64,000 nt of DNA, taken from the NCBI GenBank assembly GCA_029255685.2, contig CM055311.2:1317001-1381000 (forward strand), given 5' to 3'. The translations under genes and the position numbers were made by a program. Under the pieces are notes generated by a model that was not told the DNA's origin, did not search any database, and saw only the letters and a program-made list of their open reading frames with translations. This DNA comes from Silene conica (Eukaryota > Streptophyta > Magnoliopsida > Caryophyllales > Caryophyllaceae). Of the stretch, positions 22,709 to 33,261 are shown piece after piece (positions within the stretch are counted from its first letter, which is position 1; every line of letters begins with the position of its first letter).

Positions 22709-23505
22709 ACACTAGCTTCAGCATGGTGTTCGGGTTGTTTACCTTTACCCTTATATTCTTTTTCTTGCTTCCTTTTCAGATTAGTACACTCAGAGATTTC
22801 GTGTCCTTTCTTCTTGCAATATCGGCAAAATTTAGAGCTTTTACCTCTTGATTTCGACCTGCTCCTACTGTTACTACTACTGCCTTTTTCAAAAGTTCTC
22901 CCCCTAATAACCAAACCTTCACCCGATTGTTCAGAATTAATTTCTATATCAAATTTTTCTTTTGACAAAAGGTGAGACTTGACATCTTCAAAGGACAATG
23001 TAATGTTATTACCGTATAACATAATTTCTTTAAAGTGTTTAAATGAGGGTGGAAGTGAGACAATGAGTAGGACAGCTTTATCTTCATCATCGATTAAAAA
23101 CATCAAGGTTCTCCTAGTCTATTATGATAGAATTAAACTCATCTAAATATGTTTTTACAGGAGTACCTTCTGACATGCGGAGAGTGAATAAACGCTCCTT
23201 GAGTCGAAGCTTATTTGCTAGACTCTTGGTCATGTATAGAGATTCTAATTTAGTACATATGCTGGCAGCGGACGTCTCTTTAATGACCTCACGTAAAATT
23301 CGAGTGATAAACAAAGTTGAATCACGGACAACGCCTTCTCATCCATTTCATCCCATTGTTCATCAGTCATAGTGGATAATTTTTTCGACTTACCATCTAA
23401 AGCCTTCTTTAAACCATTTTGTATAAGAACGGCTCGCATTTGGACTCTCCAAATGGCGAAACTAATTTTACCGTCAAATTTCTCTATGTCAAATTTTGTC
23501 GACAT
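22709..23505 (-). pseudogene. copia gag with CCHC zinc knuckle (degenerate)
   Basis: The protein starts at the ATG at 23505 (MSTKFDIEKFDG), just after the primer-binding site. Visible parts: the UBN2/DUF4219-like capsid region (FAIWRVQMRAVLIQNGLKKAL, then KLESLYMTKSLANKLRLKER, MSEGTPVKTYLDEFNSIIIDL) and the CCHC knuckle CRYCKKKGHEISEC near 22820. Frameshifts lie around 23300 and 23110, so three frames are used. The 3' end is cut by the CACTA-like insertion. Gag would form the virus-like particle and bind element RNA. Confidence 0.85.
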
Positions 23506-23532
23506 TATGAAGAATCTCAGTTGAAAATAATA

Positions 23533-23546
23533 TGGCTCTGATGCCA
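23533..23546 (-). other. Primer-binding site of the copia element
   Basis: Three bases inside the 5' LTR the minus strand reads TGGCATCAGAGCCA. It matches the initiator-methionine tRNA 3' end complement (TGGTATCAGAGC) except for one base, as in many plant copia elements. Confidence 0.85.
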
Positions 23547-23549
23547 ATT

Positions 23550-24075
23550 TGTAGGGGATATAGAGTACGGAAGCGAATAAATTCAACCAAAAATTTAAGA
23601 GAAATAAAATAAAGACAATAAAATAACACCAAGATTTTTAGGTGCAAAAACCCTCTTTAAATAGAGGTAAAAGACCACCGGCGAGAGAGCCAAATATTTC
23701 ACTATAATGATGTGGGAGTACAAGAATAATTTCCTTAAGACTATAGAAATTGTCAAGCTATTAAACTCTCAAAAATGATTATGGAGAGTAGGTAATAAAA
23801 GAGGAGGAAGAGAAGATTAATATTTGTTGTTATAGTTTTTGTGTGTGATTTTTGTTGTAAAAATTACGCATGTATTTATAGTGAATTTAGAAGTAAATGT
23901 TGAAATGCGTTAGCATTGCATTTTCATCAGGTTGCATGCATTCTCTTTACTCCATCATCGGTTCATTGCACTTTGCATTCATTCACCATATGTTTCACGC
24001 TACTTCATTACTCATACCATAGATTGGAATAAGTTCTAACATCTTCTCATTTAAAGGAGAGACATAACTCCAACA
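23550..24075 (-). repeat. 5' LTR of the copia element
   Basis: 526 bp, the partner of 14246-14770. As the 5' LTR it would hold the promoter driving leftward transcription. It shows only scattered base differences from the other LTR. Confidence 0.92.
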
Positions 24076-24295
24076 AAAGCTACAAAATGTCGTTATATAA
24101 TAAGCACAATGTATAGTTTTATTTGTGTAATAGTCACCTATATAATTAACACGCAATGTAATGCAACGAATGAAACAAATAACAAATCTATGAATAATTC
24201 AAGTCCTAACGGAGACGAAACAACAATTTAGAGAATAGATAATTTGACGATGCACTAATTAATAAAACAACAGCCGTACTCGTTTATGTATTTAT

Positions 24296-24728
24296 GGCTA
24301 TGTTTGGTAAACAACATATTAGCCAAATTTCAGCATATTTGAGAGATTTAGCATGTTTGACTTACCAATATGTTATTTAGAGTGTTTGGTTAATGACATA
24401 TTGAAATAGTATATTAGGGTACAATATGCTGCTCCTACCAGCATATTGGATTAGCATATTAGAAAGAAAAAAATTGTCTTATTTACCCTCTTAATAAAAT
24501 ACTAACATTCTTTTTATATATTTAATAAATAATTTCTTCATGTCCTTATATGTCATTTTACAAAGATTCTAGACAATCTACTAATCTAAACTGTCAATTA
24601 CCAAACATCTCTAAAATAATTCTGCTAAATAAATCTGATAGTCAAATCCGCTAAATCATTATGCTAGTCAAATCTGCTTTTTAAATCTGTTTATGCCAAT
24701 ATTAATCTGCTGTTTACCAAACAGGGCC
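24296..24728. mobile_element. MITE with GGCYHTGTTTGGTAAAC inverted ends
   Basis: The left end reads GGCTATGTTTGGTAAAC and the inverted right end reads GGCCCTGTTTGGTAAAC, 15 of 17 identical. The 433-bp AT-rich interior has no coding capacity and contains further inverted pieces ('agcatatta', 'taatctgc'). 'tgtattta' on the left and 'tgtatcca' on the right could be a decayed 8-bp hAT duplication, but the register is not exact. Superfamily is uncertain (hAT more likely than PIF). Confidence 0.6.
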
Positions 24729-24736
24729 TGTATCCA

Positions 24737-25494
24737 TGACAAGTTTAGCGGATTATGAATTTTAATGGTAGTCAAATTCATTAATGAGAGCAAATCTAAT
24801 CCTCTCTGCATAATTATATTTAATTTAATTAATTTCCCTTACATACACTCGCTCTTCTTACGTTAATTATTAAGCATAGAGTTTTTCCTATAGAGTTTTG
24901 TATATTTTATAGTTACATGAACACAAACGCTTATCACTAATATTTATCTTATTTATTTGCCTTATGTCTTCTTACAAACTTTATCATTTAATTTATTCAT
25001 ACAATAGCATAGCAAATTTTATCTTTTTTTATCCTTATATTAACCTCTTATTATATTATTCAACAAATGAAATCCCTCGGAAAAAGCTTCCTTTAATAAT
25101 ATAGATAGATAGATATTGAATATTGATATTGACATGTGTCCAACGAGTGTCGAGTGCCCGAGTGTCGAACACGGGACGGCCACTTAAGAAAAGTGTCGGT
25201 GCTACCTAGACTCAACCTTTAAAGAGATCGGTAATTTTCCCGGACCTTTACCTAGACCTACACTTAAAAAGTTAAACCTAAACTTTTGACCAAAAAAACA
25301 AAAAGATTTAAAAAGAAAAAAGGAAGATTGAAGCTTGGGAATAGGGTTACTCAAAAACAAGGAGAGCGAGGTGAAAGCGTGGGAGTGTGAAGATTTTGAT
25401 TTGTGAAGTAGTGGTATAGAATAGAACAAGGGAAGTGAGGCGATAAGGAAATAGTAGTACTGTTCGCAGGCAGAAAACAACAAGTAGTTTAGGG
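24737..25494. other. Upstream region of the plastid-protein gene; repeat debris
   Basis: About 24860-25100 is AT-rich. Around 25130-25205 there is a 'gtgtcgaacacggga'-type segment that also occurs near 36450-36830 and 51950-52080, a dispersed repeat. The last 290 bp before the ATG at 25495 are A/G-rich and probably hold the promoter and leader, but I see no clear TATA box. Confidence 0.45.
25091..25113 (-). mobile_element. Possible Helitron-like 5' terminus
   Basis: Read on the minus strand, TCTATATTATTAAAGGAAGC starts at 25105 (or 4 or 8 bases further right within the TCTA repeats). It resembles the TCTATAYTATTAAA..GAAGC starts of many plant Helitrons. It has the right orientation to pair with the 3' end at 12923. 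The pairing is hypothetical. Confidence 0.4.
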
Positions 25495-26612
25495 ATGGCA
25501 GTCCCATGTCATCTCCCCTCTAATCCGGGTCCGGGTCTGGGTCTGGGTCTTCGTCTCCGTCCCCAAACTTCACCAATTCACACTCCCCTACTCACGGCAT
25601 CTCCTCGAAGCTCTAATTCAATCAGATGGTCAACCGTAAAATGCAGCACCAACCCGGAACAACAGGAATCAGGGGGCCTGAAGAAAGCATTGTCCAAGAT
25701 CGTGGATGATAGAGTTGAGGAATTGTTGCTGAAAGACGAAAACAAGGAGTTGTTGGATAAGCTCAACAAAGCCTCTGAGAGAGTAGAGCTTGCCAGAGAA
25801 GAGCTTGCTAATATCCAAAGGCAAGAAATCGAAGCACTCCAAATGCGGGATTACGTCAACCAGCTTGAAACCCGAGCTTCCCAAGTATATATATATATAT
25901 ATATAATATATATACAATACACATATCTCTTCCTCTCTTTCCTGTCAACTAATTATATGTGCTGTGTGCATCCCTCCCTAAGACCCTAACAAACTACAAT
26001 GGGTATAATTTCAGATTGCAGAGTGCCAAAACGAAGTATTGGAAGCAAGAAAAATACTGGAACAAGCAGAAGAATCATTGGAGGGCAATGTAGACGCTCT
26101 GCAAACAGAGGAGAGGTTGGAGTCCGTAAAAGCTGCATTGATATCGGGATTAGTGGGGACTCTTGCTGCCGCCCCTATCTATCTGAGTCAGCTGGATGTG
26201 AGTCCACAACTGTTACTCCAGTTAGGAATCAGTTTTGCTAGTTGTGCATTATTCGGAGTTACCTTCCGATATGCAGTGAGACGAGACTTGGACAACATTC
26301 AGCTTAAAACAGGCACTGCTGCAGCCTTCGCCTTTGTTAAAGGTACCCCCGCCACTCTTACTGAATAATCCCTTTGAGTAAGGAAGATACACTTTAATAA
26401 GACTTGAGAGTTTTTCTGTGATGGCAGGACTTGCAACATTGGGCGCAGCATCAACTCTGGAATTGACCTCCGAAAGCCTCATCTCGCATGCTGTAGATGC
26501 AGCCTTCTTTGTGTCTCAGGATTTGTTAATTTTTGTTTTTGCTGCCGTAACTCTAGACTTCTGTTTTAAGACCAGAGTTATAAGTCCCTTTCCTATCAAA
26601 CCACCAGAATGA
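25495..26612 (+). CDS. Plastid-targeted coiled-coil membrane protein, uncharacterised
   Basis: Three exons read by eye: 25495-25884, 26015-26342 and 26428-26612. All have GT/AG introns and the frame stays open, giving 300 residues. Residues 1 to about 50 are rich in Ser, Pro, Thr and Arg with few acids, like a chloroplast transit peptide (cleavage perhaps near VKC/S). Residues about 60-165 are a charged coiled coil (DDRVEELLLKDENKELLDKL, EELANIQRQEIEALQMRDYV). Then come three or four hydrophobic segments: about 170-188 (AALISGLVGTLAAAPIYL), 197-219, 230-248 and 264-287. A thylakoid or envelope membrane location is likely. I recognise it as a conserved plant protein type but know no function. 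The first intron contains an (AT)n run directly after the donor. It is tail to tail with PUX10, 461 bp apart. Confidence 0.85.
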
Positions 26613-27073
26613 ACAAAATGACTGTTATGAGCCAAATGCTTTCAAATTCCTGTTTCATTAGCATGAATGTTGATAACATTTGCTAATTGCAACCAGGAGT
26701 AACACTGAGCTGTTTTCTGAGAATTTGTGCAAGTTGTGGAGGGGAAAAGAACCTTTAACTATTGAAACCATGCATTTGTGTTCCTGTTATGAGAAAATCA
26801 GAAAGGAGAAGAAATAAATCCTACTAGAATGGCAAGAAAGACATCAGCAACAACTTGACATTCCTTATTCTGAATCAACACCTCACACTTGTTCAGGTAC
26901 ACATTGGAGAAAGTCTAAAAACAAAATGAAAACTACACTGTATCATGATCGTAAGAAAATCTGATCTGACTTTATAAAATACAAGCAAATGAGCTACTCC
27001 ATGAGACATTATCCCTAATTCCATCCTCCACAATTTCGATAGCAGGAGCAGCAGCATTTGTATCCTTTCTTCA
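26613..27073. other. Shared 3' region of two convergent genes
   Basis: 461 bp between the stop of the plastid-protein gene (+) and the stop of PUX10 (-). It should contain both 3' untranslated regions and polyadenylation signals. No further gene or repeat is seen. Confidence 0.6.
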
Positions 27074-30000
27074 CTAGTTTGGTTCAACAAACAGACTCCC
27101 TTGAGGATGTAAGCCTGCTTCTTTTAGTGTCAAAGATAGCTTTTCTGGCCCAAAAACAGTTCGCGGGAAATTCGAGACTAAGCTGTACTTCTCAATATTT
27201 GAGCACTCCAAAGAATCAACATAGTCGTATATAGACTGGACAGTTGCACTGCTATGAAATCTTCTGTCTTTCCGTTCTCCGGTGGGGAACCTCACCAAGA
27301 CCTGATTTTTACAACGTTCAGATGAAGGGTTAAAACCAAGAAAATCTTCTTAATATAAACAAGTACAGTTAAACAAACTGTATAACATTAACCATCTTGT
27401 GCATCGTTGTTTCAAAAATGGCTCAAGTTATGTGAGTTATCAATTAATCACCAACTTTTTATTTTGATCAGATTTGGAGTAGTGGATTTTCTAATAATGT
27501 GAAGGCGTGACAAGAAGTTTCTAATTGATATCTGAGTATCTGACACAGTATTAAAGATGTTTTCATGACAAACAGTTTTAAATAATGGTTTTAAGATAAG
27601 TCATTTAAAATATAGGATTATTTCATGGGAATAATCCATCCTATGGGTACCCTGCAAATATCACTCCATCCTATTAATAATTCCAATTAAATCCATCCTA
27701 TTCACCATTCTTCCCATAACAGTCTAAGGAGACGGGCAACCTCATACATGTCACCCTTGTTATATTCAGGTTAAAACCAACGAACACTATATCATAACAC
27801 CTTAGACAACCCCATAAATCCCGAGAAAAAAAGAGAGTTCACGAGTGCAACTGTGCTAGTGATTACTACGGTTTTAAGTCATCGATTAAATTAAAAAAAT
27901 TGAGATGACAAAGTAACAAGAGTGGAAATTTGGAAACATAAATTAGTAAATTACAACAAAAGTAGCAGGGGTGGTAATTGATTTGGTAGAATTATTTTTT
28001 GGTGTATAGTGATGAATAATCAAGAGAAGATAGAAGTTGAAGAAAGATAAAAAAAAAAGGAAGAAAATTAGTCGACAAATACTTGAATAAAAAGAAGAGA
28101 GAAGGTCACCTAAGATAACCGGTCACAAATTTAAGTAAGTTTGTTATGGCAAGAAGGGTAGATAGGATGGATTTAATTGGAATTATTGATAGGATGGAGT
28201 GATATTTGCACGGCACCCATATGATGGATTATTCTCATGAAATAATCCTAAAATATAATGATTATTATAATACCAGTAACAAAACATTTTTTCCTTCCAG
28301 AACTTATCACAATTCAGAGGTGCTCTTTTGCTTAGTTGTATTTCTTTATTACAGTTCTTATGTGTTTTTCAAGTATGTGAAGTATACTTGTACTCGGTAT
28401 TGGATATGTCGGATATTGTAAATTTAAACTAATGGAGTATATTGTTGTAAACTTGTAACTATAAGATTTTACAAGATTATCTATATAACCCTTCCTATTC
28501 TATCATTTCTTCCCTCTTTCCTTATTCAACCTAGTTGGATTTTCTTCCCTATTTCCTTCTTTGGACATATAATTACACATAGATGGACAAAAATATCCTT
28601 ACCCATTCATACTTCCCTATAGTCATAAGTCCTAACATCTCAGATCTGCCCCAGCAATATCTTTTACATCCAGAACCCTCCCTCCCACCACTTACAACTA
28701 ACCCACCAGTCCACCGCCATCACCATGGACCCCTCGGCTACACCATCACAATCACCGATGGAACCCCACCTCACTAGTCACCGCCGACACCCACTCAACG
28801 AATCCTGCTCATAACACTCACGACCAGCCCACCGGCCACCACTACCACTTTGTCAGCGACAACCTACATAACACCACCACTCGATCTACCATTTCACCAC
28901 TACACCATTTCTCGATATGAATTACCGACCAACAGACCTCAAAAACCCTATATCTAGGGTGAAGGGTGGAGAGAGATTCCAAGTGGTTCGAGTGGTGCCG
29001 ACAGCGGGGAAGGACGTTCGGCGGTTTTGCTGTTTGGGTGGTGGTTACGGATGGATTAGTGGTGTTTAGAATTTGACTAGTGGTTGTTGGGGTAGTGTTT
29101 GACCGATGTTAACTGCTAACTTAGTAGGTGTAGTTGATGAGAGGCATATATGGGATTCAGTGGTGTTGGGTTGCTTGAGCGGTGGTTGGCGACGAGTTAG
29201 TGGTGGCCAGGGTAGCGTTCCAATGTTTTGTGGTTAAGTACAAGAGTGGTGCACTGGTGTGTGTATGAATTGTTGTTCATTGGTGAAGGACATGTGTGAC
29301 TGAGAAGTGAGGGTAGATGGGTAACTTTACATTCTTTCTTAACTTTTGGACCCAAAAGAAAAGGGAAAAAATGATAGAATAGGAGGAAAGTACTTATTAT
29401 GTACGCGCAATTGCGCGTGTAATTTTGCACGGGTCCTAAGCTACTATTTGTATAATTGGCGGATTTAAGAAAGATGCAACAATGAAAAGGAAAAGCAACA
29501 AATATCCTGAAACGTAAGATAACGAGGGGACTTACTTGAGTGACATCAGGTCCTTTCTCAGGTTCAGCACCCAGCGACAGAGCTTTTTCCATCCTCCTAC
29601 GCACTAACGCAGCTTCTCTTTCAACTGCTTCTTGTGCTTCTCTTTCATGAGCTTCTTCTTCCACTTTGCGTTTTCTCTCTTCTTCTGCACGTTCTCTTTC
29701 AATCCTCTCCTGCTCTTCTCTCCGCTGCCTCTCCCTGGCCTGAGAAACAAAGAAATGGGAATGGATAGGTCGGGCAGAAAAACAATTTCACGTAACATGA
29801 TGCCATATTTCAGTCTAAGCCAGTTACTACAGGTCTGTCAAAGAAAATGCAGCATTGAATTATGACAACCCAGTTTACCTCCCTCCTCTCAGAAATGTTT
29901 ATTTCTCAAGTTACATTTGCCTAGTCTACTTCACCTCATTTGTAATGCTGTACTGTGGCAGGCTCAACATACAAGTAAATAGGTCTACAAAATGAGGGAA

Positions 30001-33000
30001 TATTTATATAGATACACAAATAAAACTACGAAAATATCTGCTTAAATTAGCTCCCATGTTCGTACAGCAGTACAATAGAACAAAAAGGGAAACCACTCAA
30101 GTACCTGATCAGCTTCTAGCGCAGCCCTATAAGCAGCATCTTGTTCCTCTCTCAAACGCATGTTGTTTCTCCTCTCCTCGGCTTCAAGCCTAGCCGAGAC
30201 GAGTACAGGTGCAGTTTCTTCCAAAACTCTCTGTAGAATAGAAAGCATTTCCTCCGGAGTCTTTGGCCCCTCAATCTGTAACAAAAGAAAAATAAAGTTA
30301 AACTGAAAAGGGTGGTTGAAAGCCAGTAATTGAATCCTCTATATTCACTACAAGAAAGACCCTCCACGATCCAGTCACAAGTGGCACTAATTAAAAGAAA
30401 ATGTAAAATCAAGGGCAAAAACAATCAGAGAATAGTTTATTTAACAGAGGTATATGACAGTATACGCATCCATAATCCAGAAAATTATATTATTCTTTTA
30501 ACGGTCAATATACATGTAAGTTCCTAAGATGACCCCTCTGCATAACATACCATGTTTTCGGCCATCCAATATGATAATACATGGCACCCAGAAAACAAGG
30601 GAAAAAAAGAGAGCAACATAATCAACAGCAAGCTCCCAGCTTTTCAGACATCTAGATAGAGAAGCTTTATGCCTCGACAAAGTCAGAAAAAATTCTGGAG
30701 TTGCCATGGATTATAAAATGAAGAATTTCATAAAATGCGCACAAAGAATAATTTTATAAAATGAAGATAGAGTCACTCATAACTCCATTCCCATTGAGTC
30801 CAATTAACCATTATAATTGGCTCTCCAAATGTTTCATGTACTGTGAAGCAAAAATAGTCAGCTGATGCAACTCTCAACACATTTTTTTCATTATGGGTCA
30901 CAAGGATATAGCATATGCGTTTTTAACGCACAGGTAAGGGTGTGTACATTTAAACCCCCTTATCTCACCATATAGGCGCAAGCCTTTGAGGCAATGGCTT
31001 ACATTGTCATTGAGGAGGGGAGAAAAAAGATAATGTTACTCTGTCCAGGATGCGTATAAATGACACATGAATCCTAAACAAAAGATGCCTTGGCAGCCTT
31101 TTTGTATGGAATAGGTTACATCTCCCTAAACATAAGTTTATTTCTTGGATCTTCATTCTTAAGAAGTTCCTAACTAAGGATAGGCTGTTGAAATTTGGAG
31201 TGATCAATGATGAGAAGTGCTGTCTATGTGGAATGCTGAAAGAGAATAAAGAACATCGGTTCTTTGAGAGTGCTTAAAGTAGAATGTGCCTGAGTCTGTG
31301 GCAGACTTGCAGCAGTGGTTACAGATTACATAGCATGGTGATTGTGTAACTTGGTCAATCGGTTGGAGATGCAGCTCATTACTGAAAAAACAGTTAGTGA
31401 TGGCTGCCATTTCTGGATTGGTTATAGCATTTGGGAAGTCAGAAATGGAGGTCGAGTAGAATTGTATGTTAAGCAGCCTAGTGTTGTAGTTGCTGGGATT
31501 CAGGAGTATCTCAAATGGGGACCGGGGAGAATGGAGTTTGATAAGAGCAAATGAAGATGTTCAGCATGGCTTAGTCATTTAAATTTGCTAATATAGATAG
31601 GTGAAGAAGTTTATTGTGCAAAATGGAAAGTCTTGTATTGTGATGTAACTTTTAAGCTTCTTAATAATAATTTACATATCACAAAAAAAAAGAGATGATG
31701 TTCCAGCACACATAAAACACAAGATACCAACAGCTTGTTTTGTTATACAACTGTATACTAATGCCTGTCCCAGATATGATGTGAGAAGGGGCTGGTTAAA
31801 TGCAACTTTTCATCGGGTTGAAAACATGAAGAGGCTATTTCGATTTTTGTAGTTATAACCATTCATCACCAAACATGGGGTTTTAAGAAAGAACAAAGCC
31901 AGATGTACGGAAAGAAACTGGCGGGGGGATTCATACAAAGGGATCACTTAGAACTAATAACCAATATACACATTCATATCATACTCAAACTCTCTCTAGG
32001 AACCAACTTCCTACAACCATTTTGGTTTTCATTGCACATAGGTTACAGGTTGACCATCCATTCTAACAAACGTACATGACGAGGAGAAGCAATGCAAATC
32101 CACCCACAAGTTGGAGAGCTATATGGAAGAAGGTTCCTGTAGTTACTTCCCAATCTCATCCCCGTACGTGTTTCATGTCTCCTATTGTAGACTGACCTAA
32201 TAGAGAGGTTCATCAGTTTTCCTCCGACCCCTTCGTCACTCCTTGTATAGGGCTATCTTGTTATTATTAACGGTAACATATAAAAGACTTGAAAACATCA
32301 AACATGTCTGATCAGTATATACTGGAACAGACAAAATACCAGTAGGTATGATCTACAAGTCTAAAATTGAGCTCCTGAGAGGAAACTTGTCTGATCAGCA
32401 TTCGCAAGTAAATTGGGAATGGAACGAAAAGCAAAACCTCACGTGAGGAAAGATAAAATGGGAAGAATAAAGGGATGGTACCTGCTGAAGTAATGCAATG
32501 CGTTGATTAGTGGCAGCCATAACGACAGCACAGAAAGGGAACCTAGAAGCCTTCAAGCTATTACTCATCTTAAAGCCCTCGCTAGCCCGAATACTCCCAC
32601 CCCAAGACACAAAATTCTCGTTAACGAAAGCGGAAAAGAGGTCACTGCAGAGCGTGGTGTCGCAGAAGGCGGGGGTATCAGGGTGATCAGGGGAATGCAA
32701 ATAGACAAAGAGCAGCTTATACTCCTGTCTGGACCTCTGCAGCGCCTCCATAAACCCCTCGGACACAAACCTAGGCCTGGCAGTGGCAGTGTGAGCGTAG
32801 TCCCTGTCGAAGGCCGCTATGAAGTGGGCTGCCTCAGCCGCAGAAGGTGAGGATTGAACTAGCGGACTGGAATCCCCGGTGCGATTGGCCCCCTGAGGCC
32901 CAAGGCCAATCATCCCGATGGAGTAGGAGAGAATTCCCCCGACGGCCCAGACACCGAGGCCAACCGCACCAGAGATCAACCCTAGACCTCCGGATACGAC

Positions 33001-33261
33001 GGAGATAGGGAGAGTGACAAGGCGCCATACGATACCCGGAGCCACAGGGGCGACGGAAGAAATAGGTGAGCGTGGTGTGACATCGGAGGTGGAGACGGCG
33101 GTAGAGAGATGGTGGTCGGGGGAATTAGGGTTAGCAGTAAAGGAGGCGATAGCAAGTTCAAGATCCCAATTGTGAGCGGATAAGATGTCGTTGCATAAAT
33201 CAGTATCTTCTAAACCAGTAATTGCTTGAAAATACGCGACTTTATCTTGTGCATCAACCAT
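27074..33261 (-). CDS. PUX10: UBX domain protein PUX10 (FAF2/UBXD8-like lipid droplet protein)
   Basis: Four coding exons, in order 33261-32482, 30275-30105, 29739-29536 and 27301-27074, with consensus splice sites and all introns in phase 0, giving 460 residues. Domains: UBA about 1-45 (VAYFQAITGLEDTDLCNDIL); hydrophobic hairpin about 76-122 (IVWRLVTLPISVVSGGLG...) that inserts into the lipid droplet or ER membrane; UAS thioredoxin-like domain about 140-310; charged coiled coil about 275-375 (REEQDAAYRAALEADQARER); UBX 386-460 with the F430-P431-R432 touch-turn that binds the N domain of CDC48/p97. In plants PUX10 recruits CDC48 to lipid droplets to extract ubiquitinated oleosins. Order, length and exon phase fit the family. 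Introns 1 and 3 exceed 2.2 kb and hold transposon relics. No damage is seen in the coding exons. Confidence 0.93.
27615..28248. mobile_element. MULE-type MITE with long terminal inverted repeats, in PUX10 intron 3
   Basis: The left end reads GGATTATTTCATGGGAATAA. The right end is its near-perfect inverted complement, and the inverted repeats extend about 105 bp at roughly 90% identity by eye. Both sides are flanked by the same nine bases TAAAATATA (27606-27614 and 28249-28257), a perfect 9-bp duplication as made by Mutator-like transposases. The interior is A-rich and non-coding. It lies within intron 3 of PUX10. Confidence 0.9.
28489..29391. repeat. Imperfect large foldback in PUX10 intron 3
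   Basis: 'cttcctattctatcatttct' at 28491 is matched in inverted form by 'agaaaagggaaaaaatgatagaataggagg' at 29357-29386. The left half is CACC-rich and the right half GGTGG-rich, consistent with one long decayed palindrome of about 0.9 kb. A similar CACC-rich composition occurs at 57930-58570. Probably a non-autonomous element; ends not resolved. Confidence 0.5.
29403..29418. repeat. 16-bp perfect GC-rich palindrome
   Basis: ACGCGCAATTGCGCGT is its own complement. It lies just outside the foldback. 'tgcacgggtcctaag' follows after 6 bases, reminiscent of Helitron-type 3' ends, but the spacing to CTAA (17 bases) is longer than usual and no Helitron call is made. Confidence 0.6.
31037..31692 (+). 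mobile_element. 5'-truncated LINE fragment in PUX10 intron 1
   Basis: From about 31100 the + strand encodes a zf-RVT-like stretch with LPKHKFISWIFILKKFLTKD and RLLKFGVINDEKCCLCG followed by KENKEHRFF, the zinc-binding C-terminus of plant LINE ORF2. The 3' end has the usual LINE tail text ('ttgtattgtgatgtaac', 'aataataatttacat') and a short A run ending at 31692. 'aaaaaagataatgtt' before it (about 31023-31037) and 'aaaaaagagatgatgtt' after it look like a decayed target duplication. It is inserted antisense to PUX10. Confidence 0.75.

Larger units (their letters stand above)
14246..24075 (-). mobile_element. Ty1/copia LTR retrotransposon, split by a CACTA-like insertion
   Basis: Two near-identical 525-526-bp repeats bound the element (14246-14770 and 23550-24075). 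On the minus strand the order is 5' LTR, primer-binding site, gag with CCHC, protease, integrase, reverse transcriptase, RNase H, polypurine tract, 3' LTR, which is the Ty1/copia order. Flanks read AAAGA and AAAGC, a 4-of-5 match to a target duplication. A 4.6-kb insertion (18093-22708) lies between the gag zinc knuckle and the protease. Without it the element is about 5.2 kb, a normal copia length. Several frame breaks inactivate it, while the LTRs remain very similar by eye. Confidence 0.93.

Noticed and set aside
30347..30365. 'cactacaagaaagacc' as a full CACTA element in PUX10 intron 1
   Set aside because: Only one terminus is visible; no inverted partner or subterminal array.
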